The notes under the pieces are model-generated. The model made no database searches, was not told the origin of the DNA, and saw nothing but the letters and a program-made list of their open reading frames with translations. A stretch of 64,000 nt of DNA from Aceticella autotrophica (GTDB taxonomy: Bacteria; Bacillota; Thermoanaerobacteria; Thermoanaerobacterales; Thermoanaerobacteraceae): the NCBI RefSeq assembly GCF_017357865.1, contig NZ_CP060096.1, positions 806,001 to 870,000 of the forward strand, given 5' to 3'. This document shows, in pieces, positions 26,327 to 35,896 of this stretch. Each line of letters starts with the position of its first letter. The first letter of the stretch is position 1. A program made the position numbers and the translations under genes.

Positions 26327-29023
26327 ATGTTTTCAATGCAAAAACCGAAGCAGGATACGATTTATTATTTAAATGACGATCTAAATTTAAATGGTCTAAC
26401 TGAACAGGAGGCTCAAAAGAGATTTTTAAAATTCGGACCTAATGTATTGGAAGGCAGTAAAAAGATTACACCATTTGAGATTTTCCTTGACCAGTTTAAA
26501 GATTTTATTGTTATGGTTTTATTGGCTGCAACATTGTTCTCTGCATTAATGGGAGAAGTAGCGGATGCTCTTACAATAACGATTATAGTAATACTGAATG
26601 CAATTTTAGGTTTCATTCAGGAATACAGGACTGAGCAATCTTTAGAAGCTTTAAAAAAACTTGCAGCACCTACAACAAAAGTAATTAGAAATGGTGTACA
26701 GAAAGAAATATCGGTAGAAAGGGTTGTAATGGACGATATAATAATACTTGAAGCAGGTGACAGAATACCGGCAGATGCTATAATCATAGAAAGCCATAAC
26801 TTAGAAGTAGATGAGTCAATATTAACCGGTGAGTCAATACCTGTACATAAGGAATCTGCACGTGTTAAAGGAAGAGGGATAAAAGGGAAACAAAATCTTA
26901 TTTATATGGGAACAGTCGTCATAAATGGAAGATGCAAGGCGGTTGTCAAAGATACAGGTATGGAAACTGAAATGGGCAAAATTGCCGGCATGATAAAAAA
27001 TATCGACAATAATGAAACACCACTTCAAAAAAGGCTTGATAAGCTTGGCAAAATTCTTGTAACAGGTTCTCTTATTATATGTGCGGCTGTTACGATACTT
27101 GGTATAATTAGAGGAGAATCCATATATTATATGTTTTTATCTGGGGTGAGTCTTGCTGTTGCAGCAATACCGGAAGGGCTTCCTGCGGTTGTTACCGTAT
27201 CATTGGCAATAGGAGTACAAAGGATGCTTAAAAGGAATGCTATTATAAGAAAACTTCCAGCAGTCGAAACACTGGGATGTGTTAATATAATTTGTACGGA
27301 TAAAACAGGTACACTGACTGAAAACAAAATGACAGTTAAAAAAATATATGCAGATAATAAAGAGATTGAAGTGAAAGGGAGAGGCTTTAGAGGTTTGTTT
27401 TCATTACAAGATAAAAATATTAATCCATTGAACAGTCCTGTTTTGAAAAGGCTTTTAGAAATAGGTGCGGTTTGTAACAATGCTGATGTTAGATTTAAGA
27501 AAATAAAAGTCAGAAGAGAAATGATAGATGAGATAGAGTGCATAGGGGATCCTACAGAAGCGGCTATTTTAATTGCATCAATTAAAGGTGGTATTTTACC
27601 AAAAGATTTATCAAAACATATTACAAGAATTGAAGAAATTCCCTTTAATTCCGATAGAAAAAGGATGAGCGTTATCGTTGAAGAAGGAGGAACTAATTTT
27701 GTTTTTACAAAAGGAGCACCTGATGTAATCCTTGATATATGTACCATGATATATATGAATGATAAGGAAGTCCCCTTAACATCTTTTGATAAAAAAAGAA
27801 TTCTTGATATAAACGCTAAGTTTGGCGAAAATGCATTAAGGGTTCTTGCCTTTGCATATAGAAAAATACCAAAGGGCAGTCGCTCTAATCCTGAAAGTGT
27901 TGAAAGAGATTTAGTCTTTGTAGGGCTTGAAGGCATGATGGATCCTCCAAGGAGGGAAGTATATGATGCGGTTTTAAAATGCAAAATGGCAGGTATAAAG
28001 CCTGTTATGATAACAGGGGACCACAAGATTACAGCATCAGCTATTGCAAAAGAGTTAAATATTCTTGGCAAAGGTGATAGTATATTGTCAGGTGCCGAGA
28101 TGGATCATATGGATGAAAAGGCATTAGAAAATATCTGTGAAAATACAACGGTTTATGCAAGGGTTACTCCCAAACATAAGCTTCGCATTGTAAAAGCATT
28201 GAAAAAAAGGGGTTATACTGTTGCAATGACGGGAGATGGGGTTAATGATGCACCTGCTATTAAAGAAGCTGACATTGGCATATCAATGGGTAAGGAAGGT
28301 ACAGATGTAGCAAAGGAAGCTTCCTCTATGATATTGACGGATGATAATTTTGCTTCGATTGTTGCTGCAATTGAAGAAGGAAGGATGATATATGATAATA
28401 TCAGGAAGTTTATTAGATACCTGCTGTCATGTAATATAGGTGAAGTTATAACAATGTTTCTTGCGGTACTTACTTCACTGGAACTTCCACTTATACCCAT
28501 ACAGATACTTATGGTAAATCTTGTTACAGATGGTCTCCCGGCTTTAGCACTTGGACTCGACCCTCCGGATAAAGATATAATGGAGATGAAACCGAGAGGG
28601 GCACACGAAAGCGTATTTTCAAGAGGGCTTGGAATAAGGATAGGTATAGTGGGTTTTTTGATGGCGCTATGCACCCTTGGAGCATATATTTTTTCATTAA
28701 ACTATGATAATCTATATAAAGCAAGGACTATTGCCTTTGCAACACTTGTAATGATAGAATTAATTCATGCGTTTGAATGCAGGTCAGAAAGGCATTTGAT
28801 TTTTGAGATAGGTTTATTTAGCAATATATATTTAGTTATAGCATGTTTAGTATCATTTTTCATATTTGTATCTACGATATATGTTCCGGCTCTAAGTGCA
28901 ATTTTTAAGACTACTGTATTAACCGGTTTTGATTGGCTTGTAATTATATTCTTTTCATCAATTGAATTTGTGTTCAACAATCTGTATACGGCGTTTATAT
29001 TGCCGTCCAAAAAGGTGGAGTAA
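26327..29023 (+). CDS. Cation P-type ATPase, PMR1/SERCA-like (probably calcium)
   Basis: The 898-aa pump has an N-terminal cation ATPase domain (LTEQEAQKRFLKFGPNVLEG), the actuator loop LTGESIPV, the phosphorylation site CTDKTGTLTENKMT near residue 325, MTGDGVNDAPAIKEADIG, and about ten membrane helices. The M4 motif PEGLPAVVT and M6 region NLVTDGLPALALG are those of type II Ca2+ pumps, so Ca2+ (possibly Mn2+) export is most likely. The start follows GGAGGG. A long hairpin overlaps the stop codon. Confidence 0.9.
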   Translation: MFSMQKPKQDTIYYLNDDLNLNGLTEQEAQKRFLKFGPNVLEGSKKITPFEIFLDQFKDFIVMVLLAATLFSALMGEVADALTITIIVILNAILGFIQEYRTEQSLEALKKLAAPTTKVIRNGVQKEISVERVVMDDIIILEAGDRIPADAIIIESHNLEVDESILTGESIPVHKESARVKGRGIKGKQNLIYMGTVVINGRCKAVVKDTGMETEMGKIAGMIKNIDNNETPLQKRLDKLGKILVTGSLIICAAVTILGIIRGESIYYMFLSGVSLAVAAIPEGLPAVVTVSLAIGVQRMLKRNAIIRKLPAVETLGCVNIICTDKTGTLTENKMTVKKIYADNKEIEVKGRGFRGLFSLQDKNINPLNSPVLKRLLEIGAVCNNADVRFKKIKVRREMIDEIECIGDPTEAAILIASIKGGILPKDLSKHITRIEEIPFNSDRKRMSVIVEEGGTNFVFTKGAPDVILDICTMIYMNDKEVPLTSFDKKRILDINAKFGENALRVLAFAYRKIPKGSRSNPESVERDLVFVGLEGMMDPPRREVYDAVLKCKMAGIKPVMITGDHKITASAIAKELNILGKGDSILSGAEMDHMDEKALENICENTTVYARVTPKHKLRIVKALKKRGYTVAMTGDGVNDAPAIKEADIGISMGKEGTDVAKEASSMILTDDNFASIVAAIEEGRMIYDNIRKFIRYLLSCNIGEVITMFLAVLTSLELPLIPIQILMVNLVTDGLPALALGLDPPDKDIMEMKPRGAHESVFSRGLGIRIGIVGFLMALCTLGAYIFSLNYDNLYKARTIAFATLVMIELIHAFECRSERHLIFEIGLFSNIYLVIACLVSFFIFVSTIYVPALSAIFKTTVLTGFDWLVIIFFSSIEFVFNNLYTAFILPSKKVE

Positions 29024-29046
29024 TTTTTTTACTTCACCTTTTTGGA
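29006..29046. terminator. Long hairpin between convergent ATPase and ndk
   Basis: An 18-bp stem with one G-T pair (29006-29023 / 29029-29046) has a five-T loop. It includes the ATPase stop codon. Neither strand has a clear downstream T tract, but the convergent position supports termination. Confidence 0.55.
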
Positions 29047-29059
29047 CTTGTGTCTTGTC

Positions 29060-29485
29060 CTAAAATTTATCTATAATTTCTGGAAACCATAATAATATTT
29101 CTTTTTTTGCATTCTCTATACTATCAGATCCATGTATAAGATTGAATGTTGTGCATGTAGCATAATCCCCTCTTATGGTACCGGGTTGGGCATCCTCTAT
29201 TTTAGTCGCTCCATTAATAAGTCTTACTATTTTTATTGCGTTTTCTCCCTCTAAAACCATTGCGAAAACAGGACCTGATGTCATATATTTTATAAGCCCT
29301 TTGTAGAAAGGTTTTTCTTTATGTTCTGCATAATGCCTTCCAATAAGTTCTGTATCAGGTGTAATAATTTTGGCTGCAACAAGCCTTAATCCCTTATTTT
29401 CATATCTTTTTAATATTTCTCCTATAAGACCTCTTTTTACACCATCAGGTTTAACAATAGCAAGAGTCTTTTCCACATCATTCAT
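29060..29485 (-). CDS. ndk: Nucleoside diphosphate kinase
   Basis: Ndk moves the terminal phosphate between nucleoside triphosphates and diphosphates. The 141-aa protein has TLAIVKPDGVKRGL at the N-terminus, the P-loop-like RGDYATCTTFNLIHGSDS with the phosphorylated His in IHGSDS, and EIKLWFPE-like ending (EILLWFPEII). The length is slightly below the typical 148-150 aa. It is alone on the - strand. Confidence 0.93.
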   Translation of the reverse strand: MNDVEKTLAIVKPDGVKRGLIGEILKRYENKGLRLVAAKIITPDTELIGRHYAEHKEKPFYKGLIKYMTSGPVFAMVLEGENAIKIVRLINGATKIEDAQPGTIRGDYATCTTFNLIHGSDSIENAKKEILLWFPEIIDKF

Positions 29486-29606
29486 TCCTTTCTATCAGTG
29501 ATATATAGATTATAGCACATTGCATTTAAAGATATAAATATTGCTTTTTTTATACAATAAAATTATAATCTAATAAGAATTAAATTTAGAAATAGGATGT
29601 GTATAA

Positions 29607-30416
29607 ATGATAGATGCTAAAAGACTTTTGATTGTATGCTTTTTTACAGTAATAATAAATTTAGTAGATACCCTTTCATATTCCATAAGACCTTCCGGTG
29701 TAATGACACGGAAACTGGCTGTTGCACTATCACTTTTCAATATAATGGCTGTAATGTCGAGGCTGTCCAATATGGTACAGGCTCCTTTTTTGGGCAGCTT
29801 AGTGGATTTGGCTATTAAAACCGAGAAAGTGCATCTTTTAGGAACGGATATGAGGTTTGTACTGATGTCAGCCACTTTGGGAGCTTTGATTGGGGCACCT
29901 TTAATGCCAACATTTGTTTCACTTTTTACGGTAGCAATAAACGGAATGGAGGATGCAGGTACTGTTCCTAAACTTATTATTCAATTATTCAGGTGGAAGA
30001 ATTTCAAAAATCTTAGAAAAAAGATTGTCTTGCCGAGGCTTTCTATGTTAAAGGGTATATGGGAAGCAGATATTCCCAAAAGTTTCCTTATATATAATGT
30101 TATAATAACATCAATATATACAACAGGTATTGTATCTTCCCTTTATGCAGGGGCTATTATACCTGAATACAGGATAACGGCAAGTCAGTTGTCTGGAATA
30201 GTAAACGGTTTTGCAACCATATTATTGACTGTTATTGTTGACCCTGTTGCCGCTTTGATTACAGATCAGGCATTAAACGGTAAAAAGACACAAAATGATG
30301 TTAATAAAATGGTTATACTTCTTGTATTTGGCAAAATATTAGGAACCTTACTTGCACAGCTTGTATTTATTCCGGCAGCATATATCATATTATATGCAAC
30401 AAAATTAATAGTTTAA
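29607..30416 (+). CDS. amj: Lipid II flippase, Amj family (DUF2837)
   Basis: The 269-aa membrane protein has the family pattern: an N-terminal helix ending LVDTLSYSIRPSGV, then LSLFNIMAVMSRLSNMVQAPFLG, later ITASQLSGIVNGFATILLT and DPVAALITDQALNGK. Amj (YdaH in Bacillus) is an alternative flippase able to replace MurJ in moving lipid II across the membrane. In Bacillus it is induced by envelope stress; no such regulatory site is visible here. It is monocistronic. Confidence 0.85.
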   Translation: MIDAKRLLIVCFFTVIINLVDTLSYSIRPSGVMTRKLAVALSLFNIMAVMSRLSNMVQAPFLGSLVDLAIKTEKVHLLGTDMRFVLMSATLGALIGAPLMPTFVSLFTVAINGMEDAGTVPKLIIQLFRWKNFKNLRKKIVLPRLSMLKGIWEADIPKSFLIYNVIITSIYTTGIVSSLYAGAIIPEYRITASQLSGIVNGFATILLTVIVDPVAALITDQALNGKKTQNDVNKMVILLVFGKILGTLLAQLVFIPAAYIILYATKLIV

Positions 30417-30510
30417 CAAAACCATAAAAAATTTTTAACACAAATTTAACGGATTTGGTGTATAATAAAAAATATACGTTGTTTCAATCTATAAATTAAA
30501 GGAGATGGGT

Positions 30511-31002
30511 ATGTTGAATTTCGTAAACCCAACTAAGGGTCGAATGGATATCAATAAAATGTTTCAGGATATAATGGAGTTTGTAGAAGAAGACCGAAAT
30601 TCAAACTATAAATTGATGGTAGGGACAGATTCGCAGCCCGGCAAAATTATCTGTTTTGTAACTGCTATAATAATATACCGTGAAGGAAATGGAGCAAGGT
30701 ATTATTACAGAAAGTTTTCCAACAGAAGAATTCCATCCTTTAAACAGAGAATTTTTATGGAAGCAAATTATAGTATAGAATTGGCAAATCAGCTTCTTGA
30801 AAAGCTTAGCAAGACCGGCAGAAAAGACCTTAATATTGAGATACATCTTGATGTTGGCGAAAATGGGAAGACAAAAGAAATCATAAAAGAAGTTGTGGGA
30901 ATGGTAACAGGCTGCGGCTTTGAAGCACAGGTAAAGCCGGATTCATATGGAGCAAGCAAAGTTGCCGACAAATACACAAAATCCATGACAAACATTATTT
31001 AA
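30511..31002 (+). CDS. YkuK-like (DUF458) RNase H-fold protein
   Basis: The ATG at 30511 has AAAGGAGATG correctly spaced, so it is chosen over 30505. The 163-aa protein starts MLNFVNPTKGRMD and has GTDSQ, ARYYYRKF and a C-terminal VKPDSYGASKVADKYTK, which are the DUF458/YkuK hallmarks. The acidic residues of VGTDSQ and LDVGENG suit an RNase H-like fold. The biological role is unknown, although family members are common in spore formers. Confidence 0.85.
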   Translation: MLNFVNPTKGRMDINKMFQDIMEFVEEDRNSNYKLMVGTDSQPGKIICFVTAIIIYREGNGARYYYRKFSNRRIPSFKQRIFMEANYSIELANQLLEKLSKTGRKDLNIEIHLDVGENGKTKEIIKEVVGMVTGCGFEAQVKPDSYGASKVADKYTKSMTNII

Positions 31003-31008
31003 GATAAA

Positions 31009-31036
31009 AAAAGAACCTTTTTAGAGGTTCTTTTAG
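31009..31036. terminator. Bidirectional terminator
   Basis: AAAAGAACCT (31009-31018) pairs with AGGTTCTTTT (31025-31034), with T-rich flanks on both strands. It overlaps the stop of the convergent PAP2 gene. Confidence 0.75.
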
Positions 31037-31908
31037 TTTATGGTTTTTGAGCATAGTTTTAATTTATAGAAAACCCATGGTGCTCCTAATGACAGCCATA
31101 AACCGCTTGCACCATATCTTATCATATTAAAAATATTTGTATACGGAAAAATTAATTTAAGTCCTGTCTGCAATGAAAAAAATATAACAATACCTATTAT
31201 TAATTTGATAAAATGATTAGTAAGTATATTTTCGACTGTAAAGCCAAAATATTTTTGGTCAATAAAATATCCTAAAAGGACCCCTGACATAATCCCCATG
31301 TATTCAAAGTTGTCTTTATAAGGGAATAATATTATTAAAATGATGGGGATTAATAAGGATAATAATATTTTATATCTAAAAGGTATGTCTATTTTACCTT
31401 CGATGATTATACTGTCTGTAAGTTCCCCAACAAATACAATTAATAAGGCGATAAGTATACCGCCGACTATGTCCATAGGCCAATGGACTCCCAGATAAAG
31501 CCTTGACAAGGATATTAGAAGAACAAGAGTGATTCCTATAATATTAATTGTTTTGTTTTTATAATGTACCATTATTGTGCCCCATAATGTTGCAGAACCT
31601 TGTGCATGACCACTGGGAAAAGAATACCCTCCGGCAGATTGTGTAAATATTGACCTTATTCCGGGATAGCCTATAGGTCTTGCTATCATTGTAACTTCTT
31701 TTATTACGGTATTTACATAAATTGAAGATATGAGCATCAGCCCCAGTTTAAGTCCAAATCTTTTGTCGATGCACCAATAGAATATGGGAAGTAGGAGAAA
31801 ATAGAAACCGGAGCTCCCCAGCAATGTTATTACAATAAAAAAATAATCAAGTATAGGATTTGATAAAAGTTGTATATCTTTTATTATATTTGCTTGCAAA
31901 TTAAACAC
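31033..31908 (-). CDS. PAP2-family membrane phosphatase
   Basis: The 291-aa protein has about seven membrane segments and the three phosphatase motifs: KEVTMIARP, YSFPSGHAQGSA and SRLYLGVHWPMDIVGG. The two His residues act in phosphoenzyme chemistry. Relatives dephosphorylate undecaprenyl pyrophosphate, phosphatidic acid or phosphatidylglycerophosphate; the substrate cannot be assigned here. The upstream region shared with the pfkB-type gene contains a long inverted repeat (31996-32082). Confidence 0.85.
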   Translation of the reverse strand: MFNLQANIIKDIQLLSNPILDYFFIVITLLGSSGFYFLLLPIFYWCIDKRFGLKLGLMLISSIYVNTVIKEVTMIARPIGYPGIRSIFTQSAGGYSFPSGHAQGSATLWGTIMVHYKNKTINIIGITLVLLISLSRLYLGVHWPMDIVGGILIALLIVFVGELTDSIIIEGKIDIPFRYKILLSLLIPIILIILFPYKDNFEYMGIMSGVLLGYFIDQKYFGFTVENILTNHFIKLIIGIVIFFSLQTGLKLIFPYTNIFNMIRYGASGLWLSLGAPWVFYKLKLCSKTIN

Positions 31909-31995
31909 CTCATCATATATATTTTTATATTTATATATTCTACATAATAATTCTTTTTCCTTTATAAGTGAAAAAAATTTTTACTTGATTGATTA

Positions 31996-32082
31996 GCTGC
32001 TTTTACAATGCCTTTCGCTCTCTGTGCTGCTTTGCCATACCTTTGTGGCAAGGAGTGTGTCTTATAATATTGTAAGTGCAGC
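31996..32082. repeat. 87-nt imperfect stem-loop in divergent intergenic region
   Basis: GCTGCTTTTACAAT (31996-32009) and ATTGTAAGTGCAGC (32069-32082) are inverted copies with 12 of 14 positions pairing, and enclose a second hairpin, TTTGCCA / TGGCAA, near 32031-32050. It lies between the divergent PAP2 and PfkB-type genes and could be a structured leader, a small RNA or a miniature element. Confidence 0.5.
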
Positions 32083-32136
32083 ATTAAAAGATTATAATTA
32101 ATAAAAAAGAAGTAAAAATAAAAGGGGGAGAGATTA

Positions 32137-33057
32137 TTGATTTTTACACTTACGATGAATCCTAGCTTAGATAGATATCTATATGTTGATGACCTTATTT
32201 TAGATGATACAATACGCGTTAAGAAGGTTGAAGAATATGCTGCAGGAAAGGGTATAGATGTTTCAAGGGTTATTAGAGAAATGGGAGGTACATCTGTTGC
32301 TATATGCCCTCTGGGAGGCGATAATGGAATTAAAATCGAGTTTTTGCTTGATAATGAAAGAGTGCTTTACTCAGCTGTGAGGATAAAGAAAGAAACAAGA
32401 ATGAACATTATAGTACAAAGTCTAAAAGGTCAATACAGGATGAGTTTACCGGGTGCTTCACTTACACGTTTTGAATATGAACTTATTATGGATATGATAA
32501 AGGCTGTTCCAAGAAGTGGGGATACCCTGATTGCATCCGGCAGTTTACCTGAAGGACTTTTGCCATCAGCATATTTTGAGATTGTAAAACTTTGCAAGGA
32601 TATGGGATTGCGAGTTTATGTTGATACTGATAGTGAAAATCTTAAAGAAGCTGTAAAAGCAAGCCCGTTTGGAATAAAACCAAATATTTATGAACTTTCA
32701 CGATTAATAGGTAAAGATTTAAAAAAAGATGAGGTCGGTGAGGCTGTAAAAGAGATAAGCGAAAAATATGGTATAACCGATGTTCTTGTTACACTTGGAA
32801 AGGACGGAGCCATTGCATATGTAGATAAAAAGTTGTATAAAATGGAGCCTATAGAAGTTGAAGTTAAAAGCAGTGTTGGAGCAGGAGATTCTTTTCTTGC
32901 AGGCTTTGTACATAAAAGGGATAATTCAATTGAAGATGCGTTAAAACTTGCTATGGCATGCGGTTCAGCATCAGTTATGAACGAAGGAACAACCCTATGC
33001 AAGAAAAAAGACGTCAAAAAACTTTTAAAAGAGGTAGTTATTGAGAGGATTTCTTGA
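32137..33057 (+). CDS. PfkB-family hexose-phosphate kinase (1-phosphofructokinase type)
   Basis: The 306-aa protein starts at TTG 32137 after GGGGGAGAG. It opens with the LacC/FruK N-terminus MIFTLTMNPSLDRYLYVD, then YAAGKGIDVSRVI, LIASGSLPEGL, KPNIYEL and the anion-hole signature VGAGDSFLAGFVHK. Such enzymes phosphorylate fructose 1-phosphate or tagatose 6-phosphate. There is no PTS or DeoR-type gene next to it, so the substrate remains open. It stands alone upstream of lgt. Confidence 0.87.
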   Translation: MIFTLTMNPSLDRYLYVDDLILDDTIRVKKVEEYAAGKGIDVSRVIREMGGTSVAICPLGGDNGIKIEFLLDNERVLYSAVRIKKETRMNIIVQSLKGQYRMSLPGASLTRFEYELIMDMIKAVPRSGDTLIASGSLPEGLLPSAYFEIVKLCKDMGLRVYVDTDSENLKEAVKASPFGIKPNIYELSRLIGKDLKKDEVGEAVKEISEKYGITDVLVTLGKDGAIAYVDKKLYKMEPIEVEVKSSVGAGDSFLAGFVHKRDNSIEDALKLAMACGSASVMNEGTTLCKKKDVKKLLKEVVIERIS

Positions 33058-33180
33058 ATTAAAAATACCGGATAAGCCGCTTACAAAATTATGTAACAAA
33101 ATACGATGTGATTGACTAAATTTCACAATACTAATATAATCAAATAAGCATCTTATGCAAATAATAAATGGAGGTAGACT

Positions 33181-33951
33181 ATGTATATACCATCAATTAG
33201 TCCTTATGCATTAAAAATAGGTCCTTTCGCAGTACACTGGTATGGAATCTTTATGGCTTTATCTATTGCAGCCGGTGCATATTATATGTATATTAAGGCG
33301 CGTGAATTAGATTATAATGAAGATTTCCTTGTGAATCTTTTGGTGATTGTTGTCATATTTGGTGTTATAGGTGCAAGGTTAATGTATGTTCTTGCTAATT
33401 CTCCTGAATGGTTTATTAAAGACCCTGTGCAAATATTAAAAACTTACCAAGGAGGACTCTCATGGCATGGCGGTATATTGGGCGGATTTTTATCCGGATT
33501 TTATTATTGCCGTAAAAAAGGTGTTCGGATGAATCCACTTGCAGATTATGCTGTCATTGGTCTTGCAATAGGAAATATGCTGGTGAGGATTGGTAATATT
33601 TTTAACCAAGAAGTTCTCGGAAGAAGTACAAGTTTTGCTTTTGGAAGATGGCCGGCACAGTTGGTAGGTGTAACAATGGGGATAATTTTGCTTGTCAGAT
33701 ATTTCTATATTGAACGAAAGCATATGCCTTATGGATACCAATTCTGGTCATTTATATTTTATTATCAGTTAATGAGAGGTTTAATTGAAGAAACAGTCAG
33801 GGATAACCCGTTATTTATTCATGCATATCTTAATAAAAATTGGGGAATTGGATTTTTCACCTTAACACAAATAGTAACACCATTTATCCTTATACTTTCA
33901 TTTTGGATGATGAAACGTGTTCTAAATGACCCTGAAAACAAAAAAAATTAA
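33181..33951 (+). CDS. lgt: Prolipoprotein diacylglyceryl transferase
   Basis: Lgt moves diacylglycerol from phosphatidylglycerol to the lipobox Cys of prelipoproteins at the outer face of the membrane. The 256-aa protein has about seven membrane helices, the N-terminal VHWYGIFMALSI, the SWHGGILGGF motif and the signature GNMLVRIGNIFNQEVLG with the essential Arg. SD GGAGGT precedes the ATG at 33181. The partner lspA is at 48077, and the ModA lipoprotein at 3214 is a likely client. Confidence 0.94.
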   Translation: MYIPSISPYALKIGPFAVHWYGIFMALSIAAGAYYMYIKARELDYNEDFLVNLLVIVVIFGVIGARLMYVLANSPEWFIKDPVQILKTYQGGLSWHGGILGGFLSGFYYCRKKGVRMNPLADYAVIGLAIGNMLVRIGNIFNQEVLGRSTSFAFGRWPAQLVGVTMGIILLVRYFYIERKHMPYGYQFWSFIFYYQLMRGLIEETVRDNPLFIHAYLNKNWGIGFFTLTQIVTPFILILSFWMMKRVLNDPENKKN

Positions 33952-34030
33952 TTAAACAGCTTAATTGTAATAAGGTGTTTAATATTATATAATATTAAAC
34001 AGATAGTAATATTTGAAAGGGGAATTCAAT

Positions 34031-34600
34031 GTGAAAAAATCAGCAATAATATTAATTGCAATAATAGCTGTTATTGTAATATTTGCAGGGATGTTTTTTG
34101 GAAGTTACAATTCACTTGTCAAACAACAGGAGGATGTAAACAGCAAATGGAGTCAGATAGATAATCAATTGCAAAGAAGAGCAGATTTGATACCTAATCT
34201 TATTGAGACCGTAAAAGGATATGCAAAACATGAAGAAGCTGTTTTTGATAGTGTAAATAAAGCAAGAGAAAAATTATTGTCAGCAAATACTGTTCAAGAA
34301 AAAGCAAATGCAAACGACCAACTGGGTACAGCCCTTGGAAGATTGTTGGCGATTTCTGAAAATTATCCAACATTAAAGGCAGATCAGAATTTCAGACAGT
34401 TAAGTGATGAACTTGCTGGAACAGAAAATAGAATTGCAGTTGCAAGGATGGATTACAATAATGCTGTACAACAGTACAATACAAGTATCAGACAGTTTCC
34501 GACGGTAATAATTGCAAGAATGTTTGGATTCAATGAAAAACAATATTTTAAAGCACAGGCGAATGCAAAAGAGGTGCCAAAAGTAGACTTTTCCAAATAA
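34031..34600 (+). CDS. LemA family membrane protein (second copy)
   Basis: The GTG at 34031 (MKKSAIILIAIIAVIVIF) has AAAGGGG at 34016-34022, whereas the TTG at 34013 has no site. The 189-aa protein has one membrane helix, then SKWSQIDNQLQRRADLIPNL, VKGYAKHEE, LKADQNFRQLSDELAGTENR and an RMDYNNAV segment, closely parallel to the lemA at 15055. It pairs with a TPM-domain gene 13 bp downstream rather than with htpX, so the two copies probably serve different partners. Confidence 0.92.
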   Translation: MKKSAIILIAIIAVIVIFAGMFFGSYNSLVKQQEDVNSKWSQIDNQLQRRADLIPNLIETVKGYAKHEEAVFDSVNKAREKLLSANTVQEKANANDQLGTALGRLLAISENYPTLKADQNFRQLSDELAGTENRIAVARMDYNNAVQQYNTSIRQFPTVIIARMFGFNEKQYFKAQANAKEVPKVDFSK

Positions 34601-34613
34601 AGGAGGTTAAGAT

Positions 34614-35393
34614 TTGCTTAAAACTAAAAGATTATTTTTAGTTGTTATGTTGTTTTTAATGTTTCTTCAGGTCGTCTATTCAGCGCCTAATATACCTCCT
34701 AAACCTTCTTCAAAAAACTATGTTTATGATTATGCAGGTCTTATAAATCCTAATGACTCAGCACAGATTGAAAAAATAGGCAATGCGATTGAAAGTGCCA
34801 GCGGTGCGCAGGTTGTTGTGGTTACAGTAAATGATATAGGAGAATACCCTATAGAGGACTATGCATTACAGCTTTTCAGAAACTGGGGCATAGGACAGAA
34901 GGATAAAAATAATGGAGTTTTATTATTAGTCGATAAAAAAAGACTTTTAGAGGGTAAAAGCGGCAAAGTTAGAATAGAGGTGGGCTATGGTCTTGAAGGG
35001 GCAATACCGGATTCCGTAGCCGGCAGTATATTGGATGATTATGTATTACCCTCATGGGATAAAAAAAATTATTCTGAAGGGATTTTAAATGGTTATAAAG
35101 CAATTTCAGCAAAGGTAGCCAAGGAATACAATATAAATATTAATGAATTTAACACAGATAATTATGCGGTTAAAACAACTGAAACAAATAGCAATTTAAA
35201 GAATATTATTGCTACAATTATTTTACTTATTATTTTACTTAGTATATTTGGCGGAGGTAGAAAGGGCCGTTTCTGGTGGACCGGTGGTGGCGGCTTTGGA
35301 GGTTTCGGTGGAGGCGGCGGCTTCGGAGGTTTCGGCGGAAGTGGCGGAGGCTTTGGAGGCGGCTCAGCCGGTGGAGGCGGAGCCAGTCGTTAA
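34614..35393 (+). CDS. TPM-domain membrane protein with glycine-rich tail
   Basis: The 259-aa protein begins at TTG 34614 after AAGGAGG. It has a signal peptide, a TPM domain outside the membrane (about residues 33-165) with VYDYAGLINPND, VVVVTVNDIGEYPIEDYA, GIGQKDKNNGVLLLV and VEVGYGLEGAIPD-like segments, one membrane helix near residues 195-212, and a Gly/Phe/Ser-rich tail of about 45 residues ending GGGGASR. This YgcG-like layout is known next to lemA in many bacteria. The function is unknown, with links suggested to membrane protein repair. Confidence 0.88.
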   Translation: MLKTKRLFLVVMLFLMFLQVVYSAPNIPPKPSSKNYVYDYAGLINPNDSAQIEKIGNAIESASGAQVVVVTVNDIGEYPIEDYALQLFRNWGIGQKDKNNGVLLLVDKKRLLEGKSGKVRIEVGYGLEGAIPDSVAGSILDDYVLPSWDKKNYSEGILNGYKAISAKVAKEYNININEFNTDNYAVKTTETNSNLKNIIATIILLIILLSIFGGGRKGRFWWTGGGGFGGFGGGGGFGGFGGSGGGFGGGSAGGGGASR

Positions 35394-35553
35394 AGTAAAA
35401 AAATTTTGATTTATTTTGTGCAGGATGTTTTATTATATTAATTTATGTGTTATAATAACTATCAAAAGACAAAAGATTATATAGGAGGTGAAAAGCCTGT
35501 TTTATAATATTGGATAATATTAATGCCAAATATTTTAAAAATCAGGTAACATT

Positions 35554-35775
35554 ATGAAAGAAGAAGTAGAAAAAATTATTAATCGTTTAAGACCTTCATT
35601 ACAAGCAGATGGAGGCGATGTTGAACTCGTAGATGTAACTTCTGATGGCGTTGTCAGTGTCAAATTAAAAGGTGCATGCGGTGGTTGTCCGTTTGCAATG
35701 ATAACACTAAAAGAAGGCATAGAAAAAGCATTGAAAGAAGAAATACCCGGAATAAAGGAAGTAATTTCAATATAA
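35554..35775 (+). CDS. NifU C-terminal-domain iron-sulfur scaffold protein
   Basis: The 73-aa protein is a stand-alone Nfu-type domain: VEKIINRLRPSLQADGGDVE and the cluster-binding GACGGCPFAM. It should hold or deliver an Fe-S cluster. An AGGAGGTGAAAAG site lies about 70 nt upstream of the ATG at 35554 and probably belongs to something else, so the translation signal is weak. A palindromic terminator follows immediately. Confidence 0.9.
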   Translation: MKEEVEKIINRLRPSLQADGGDVELVDVTSDGVVSVKLKGACGGCPFAMITLKEGIEKALKEEIPGIKEVISI

Positions 35776-35800
35776 GATAGGAATTCCTATCTTATTTTTT
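35774..35800 (+). terminator. Intrinsic terminator after nifU-like gene
   Basis: AAGATAGG / CCTATCTT with an AATT loop (35774-35793) is followed by ATTTTTT. Confidence 0.8.
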
Positions 35801-35896
35801 ATGAAAAAAATTAATTCCTTTTATTTATAGTATTAAATATTAAAATTAAGATAAAATATTTAATGACATTAAAAATTAAATTTATTTGTGCCTTAT

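Noticed and set aside
31909-32136. 6S RNA or signal recognition particle RNA in the structured gap
   Set aside because: The outer stem and inner hairpin do not show the conserved bulge or loop sequences of either RNA that I know.
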